Shown: one piece after another, positions 6,793 to 7,283 of the stretch | Layout: every line of letters starts with the position of its first letter | Numbering within the stretch: position 1 is the first letter of the stretch | Assembly: GCA_002726845.1 (NCBI GenBank) | Contig: PBSP01000003.1 | Coordinates: 6,094-13,376, forward strand | Direction: 5' to 3' | DNA from: Methanobacteriota archaeon | GTDB lineage: Archaea; Thermoplasmatota; Poseidoniia; Poseidoniales; Poseidoniaceae | Length of the DNA: 7,283 nucleotides | Notes under the pieces: generated by a model | The model's database searches: none | Seen by the model: only the letters and a program-made list of their open reading frames with translations | Told to the model about the DNA's origin: nothing | Program-made: the position numbers and the translations under genes

Positions 6793-7283
6793 ATGACCGG
6801 AAGGACTGCACTCATCACTGGAATAACCGGACAAGACGGTTCCTACCTTGCTGAATTGCTTCTCGAAAAGGGTTACACGGTTTACGGATTGGTACGTCGC
6901 GTATCCCAACCAAGCTTGGGTCGAAATCTCATCAACCATCTCATGAGCAACGAGAACTTCCATCTCATCAACGGTGACTTGGCTGATCAAAACTCAATCG
7001 ATAATGCAGTTCACCAAGTCAAGCCCGATGAATTTTACAATCTCGGAGCGATGTCCTTTGTTCCTGAGTCGTGGCGCTCACCAATGATGACTGCAGACAT
7101 TACAGGTCTTGGTGCGCTTCGCTGCCTTGAAGCTGTCCGAAAGCATGCACCAGAATGCAGATTCTACCAAGCAGGTTCCAGTGAACAATACGGTAAGGTT
7201 CGGGAAGTTCCACAATCGGAGACCACCCCGTTCCACCCTCGATCACCGTACGGGTGTGCAAAAGTCATGGCTTTTGAGATAAC
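6793..7283 (+). CDS. gmd: GDP-mannose 4,6-dehydratase (3'-truncated)
   Basis: From ATG 6793 the frame stays open to the window edge, giving 163 residues, roughly half of a full-length enzyme. AGGA lies 6 bases upstream of the ATG. The N-terminal Rossmann motif is GITGQDGSYLAE (10-21), with the GxxGxxG glycines at 10, 13 and 16. RR at 35-36 fits the NADP-binding preference of the family. GDLAD (61-65) and YNLGAMSFV (82-90) are family landmarks. The catalytic region shows GSSEQYGKV (128-136; Ser130, Glu131) and Y-x3-K as YGCAK (153-157), preceded by TPFHPRSP (145-152). The enzyme is cytoplasmic and converts GDP-D-mannose to GDP-4-keto-6-deoxymannose, the precursor of GDP-fucose, GDP-rhamnose and related sugars of surface glycans. 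The next gene, which would show which sugar is made, is outside the window. A closely related short-chain reductase is a less likely alternative. Confidence 0.92.
   Translation, partial: MTGRTALITGITGQDGSYLAELLLEKGYTVYGLVRRVSQPSLGRNLINHLMSNENFHLINGDLADQNSIDNAVHQVKPDEFYNLGAMSFVPESWRSPMMTADITGLGALRCLEAVRKHAPECRFYQAGSSEQYGKVREVPQSETTPFHPRSPYGCAKVMAFEI

Noticed and set aside
6712..6990. 92-residue open frame on the - strand
   Set aside because: It overlaps the well-supported dehydratase gene on the opposite strand and shows no domain of its own.

Overview
The window looks like a piece of a marine microbial genome of moderate GC. My best guess is an archaeon of the Marine Group II/III (Poseidoniia) type, though a bacterium cannot be excluded from 7 kb. 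The clues are: (i) a large surface permease with about fifteen N-x-S/T sequons, all in predicted external segments; (ii) a pentapeptide-repeat block followed by a CPDGTNSD-type cysteine linker, which I remember as common in secreted proteins of these archaea; (iii) a C-terminal zinc ribbon on an ABC ATPase. Shine-Dalgarno sequences are clear and one TTG start is used.

Layout. The + strand opens with the C-terminal part of a Rieske-type non-heme iron oxygenase alpha subunit (1-665). It is followed 4 bases later by a small cupin (670-1029), and the two are probably cotranscribed. A 23-bp convergent gap separates them from a four-gene operon on the - strand, which reads from 6668 down to 1053. 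In transcription order it encodes a LolD/MacB-type ATPase, a 1212-residue permease with two FtsX units, a second ATPase with extra C-terminal domains, and a small DUF3817-type membrane protein. Junctions are ATGA overlaps or a 2-base gap, so translation is probably coupled throughout. A 124-bp divergent intergenic region then leads to a + strand GDP-mannose 4,6-dehydratase (6793 to the window edge, partial).

How the genes may work together. The permease resembles LolC and LolE fused into one chain. The two distinct, catalytically intact ATPases could form a heterodimeric motor beneath it. Such type VII (MacB/LolCDE-like) systems usually do mechanical work on substrates outside the membrane, such as lipoproteins, peptides, drugs or surface proteins, rather than moving a solute through a channel.

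The most interesting feature is a 16-unit pentapeptide-repeat solenoid plus cysteine/proline linker inserted in the second external domain of the permease. Three nearly identical 15-bp DNA units in it suggest recent repeat expansion. The second ATPase adds an AbrB-like segment and a four-cysteine zinc ribbon, an unusual pairing that suggests regulation or partner docking. The substrate cannot be read from the sequence. The neighbouring GDP-sugar gene hints at a cell-surface setting, but no more than that.
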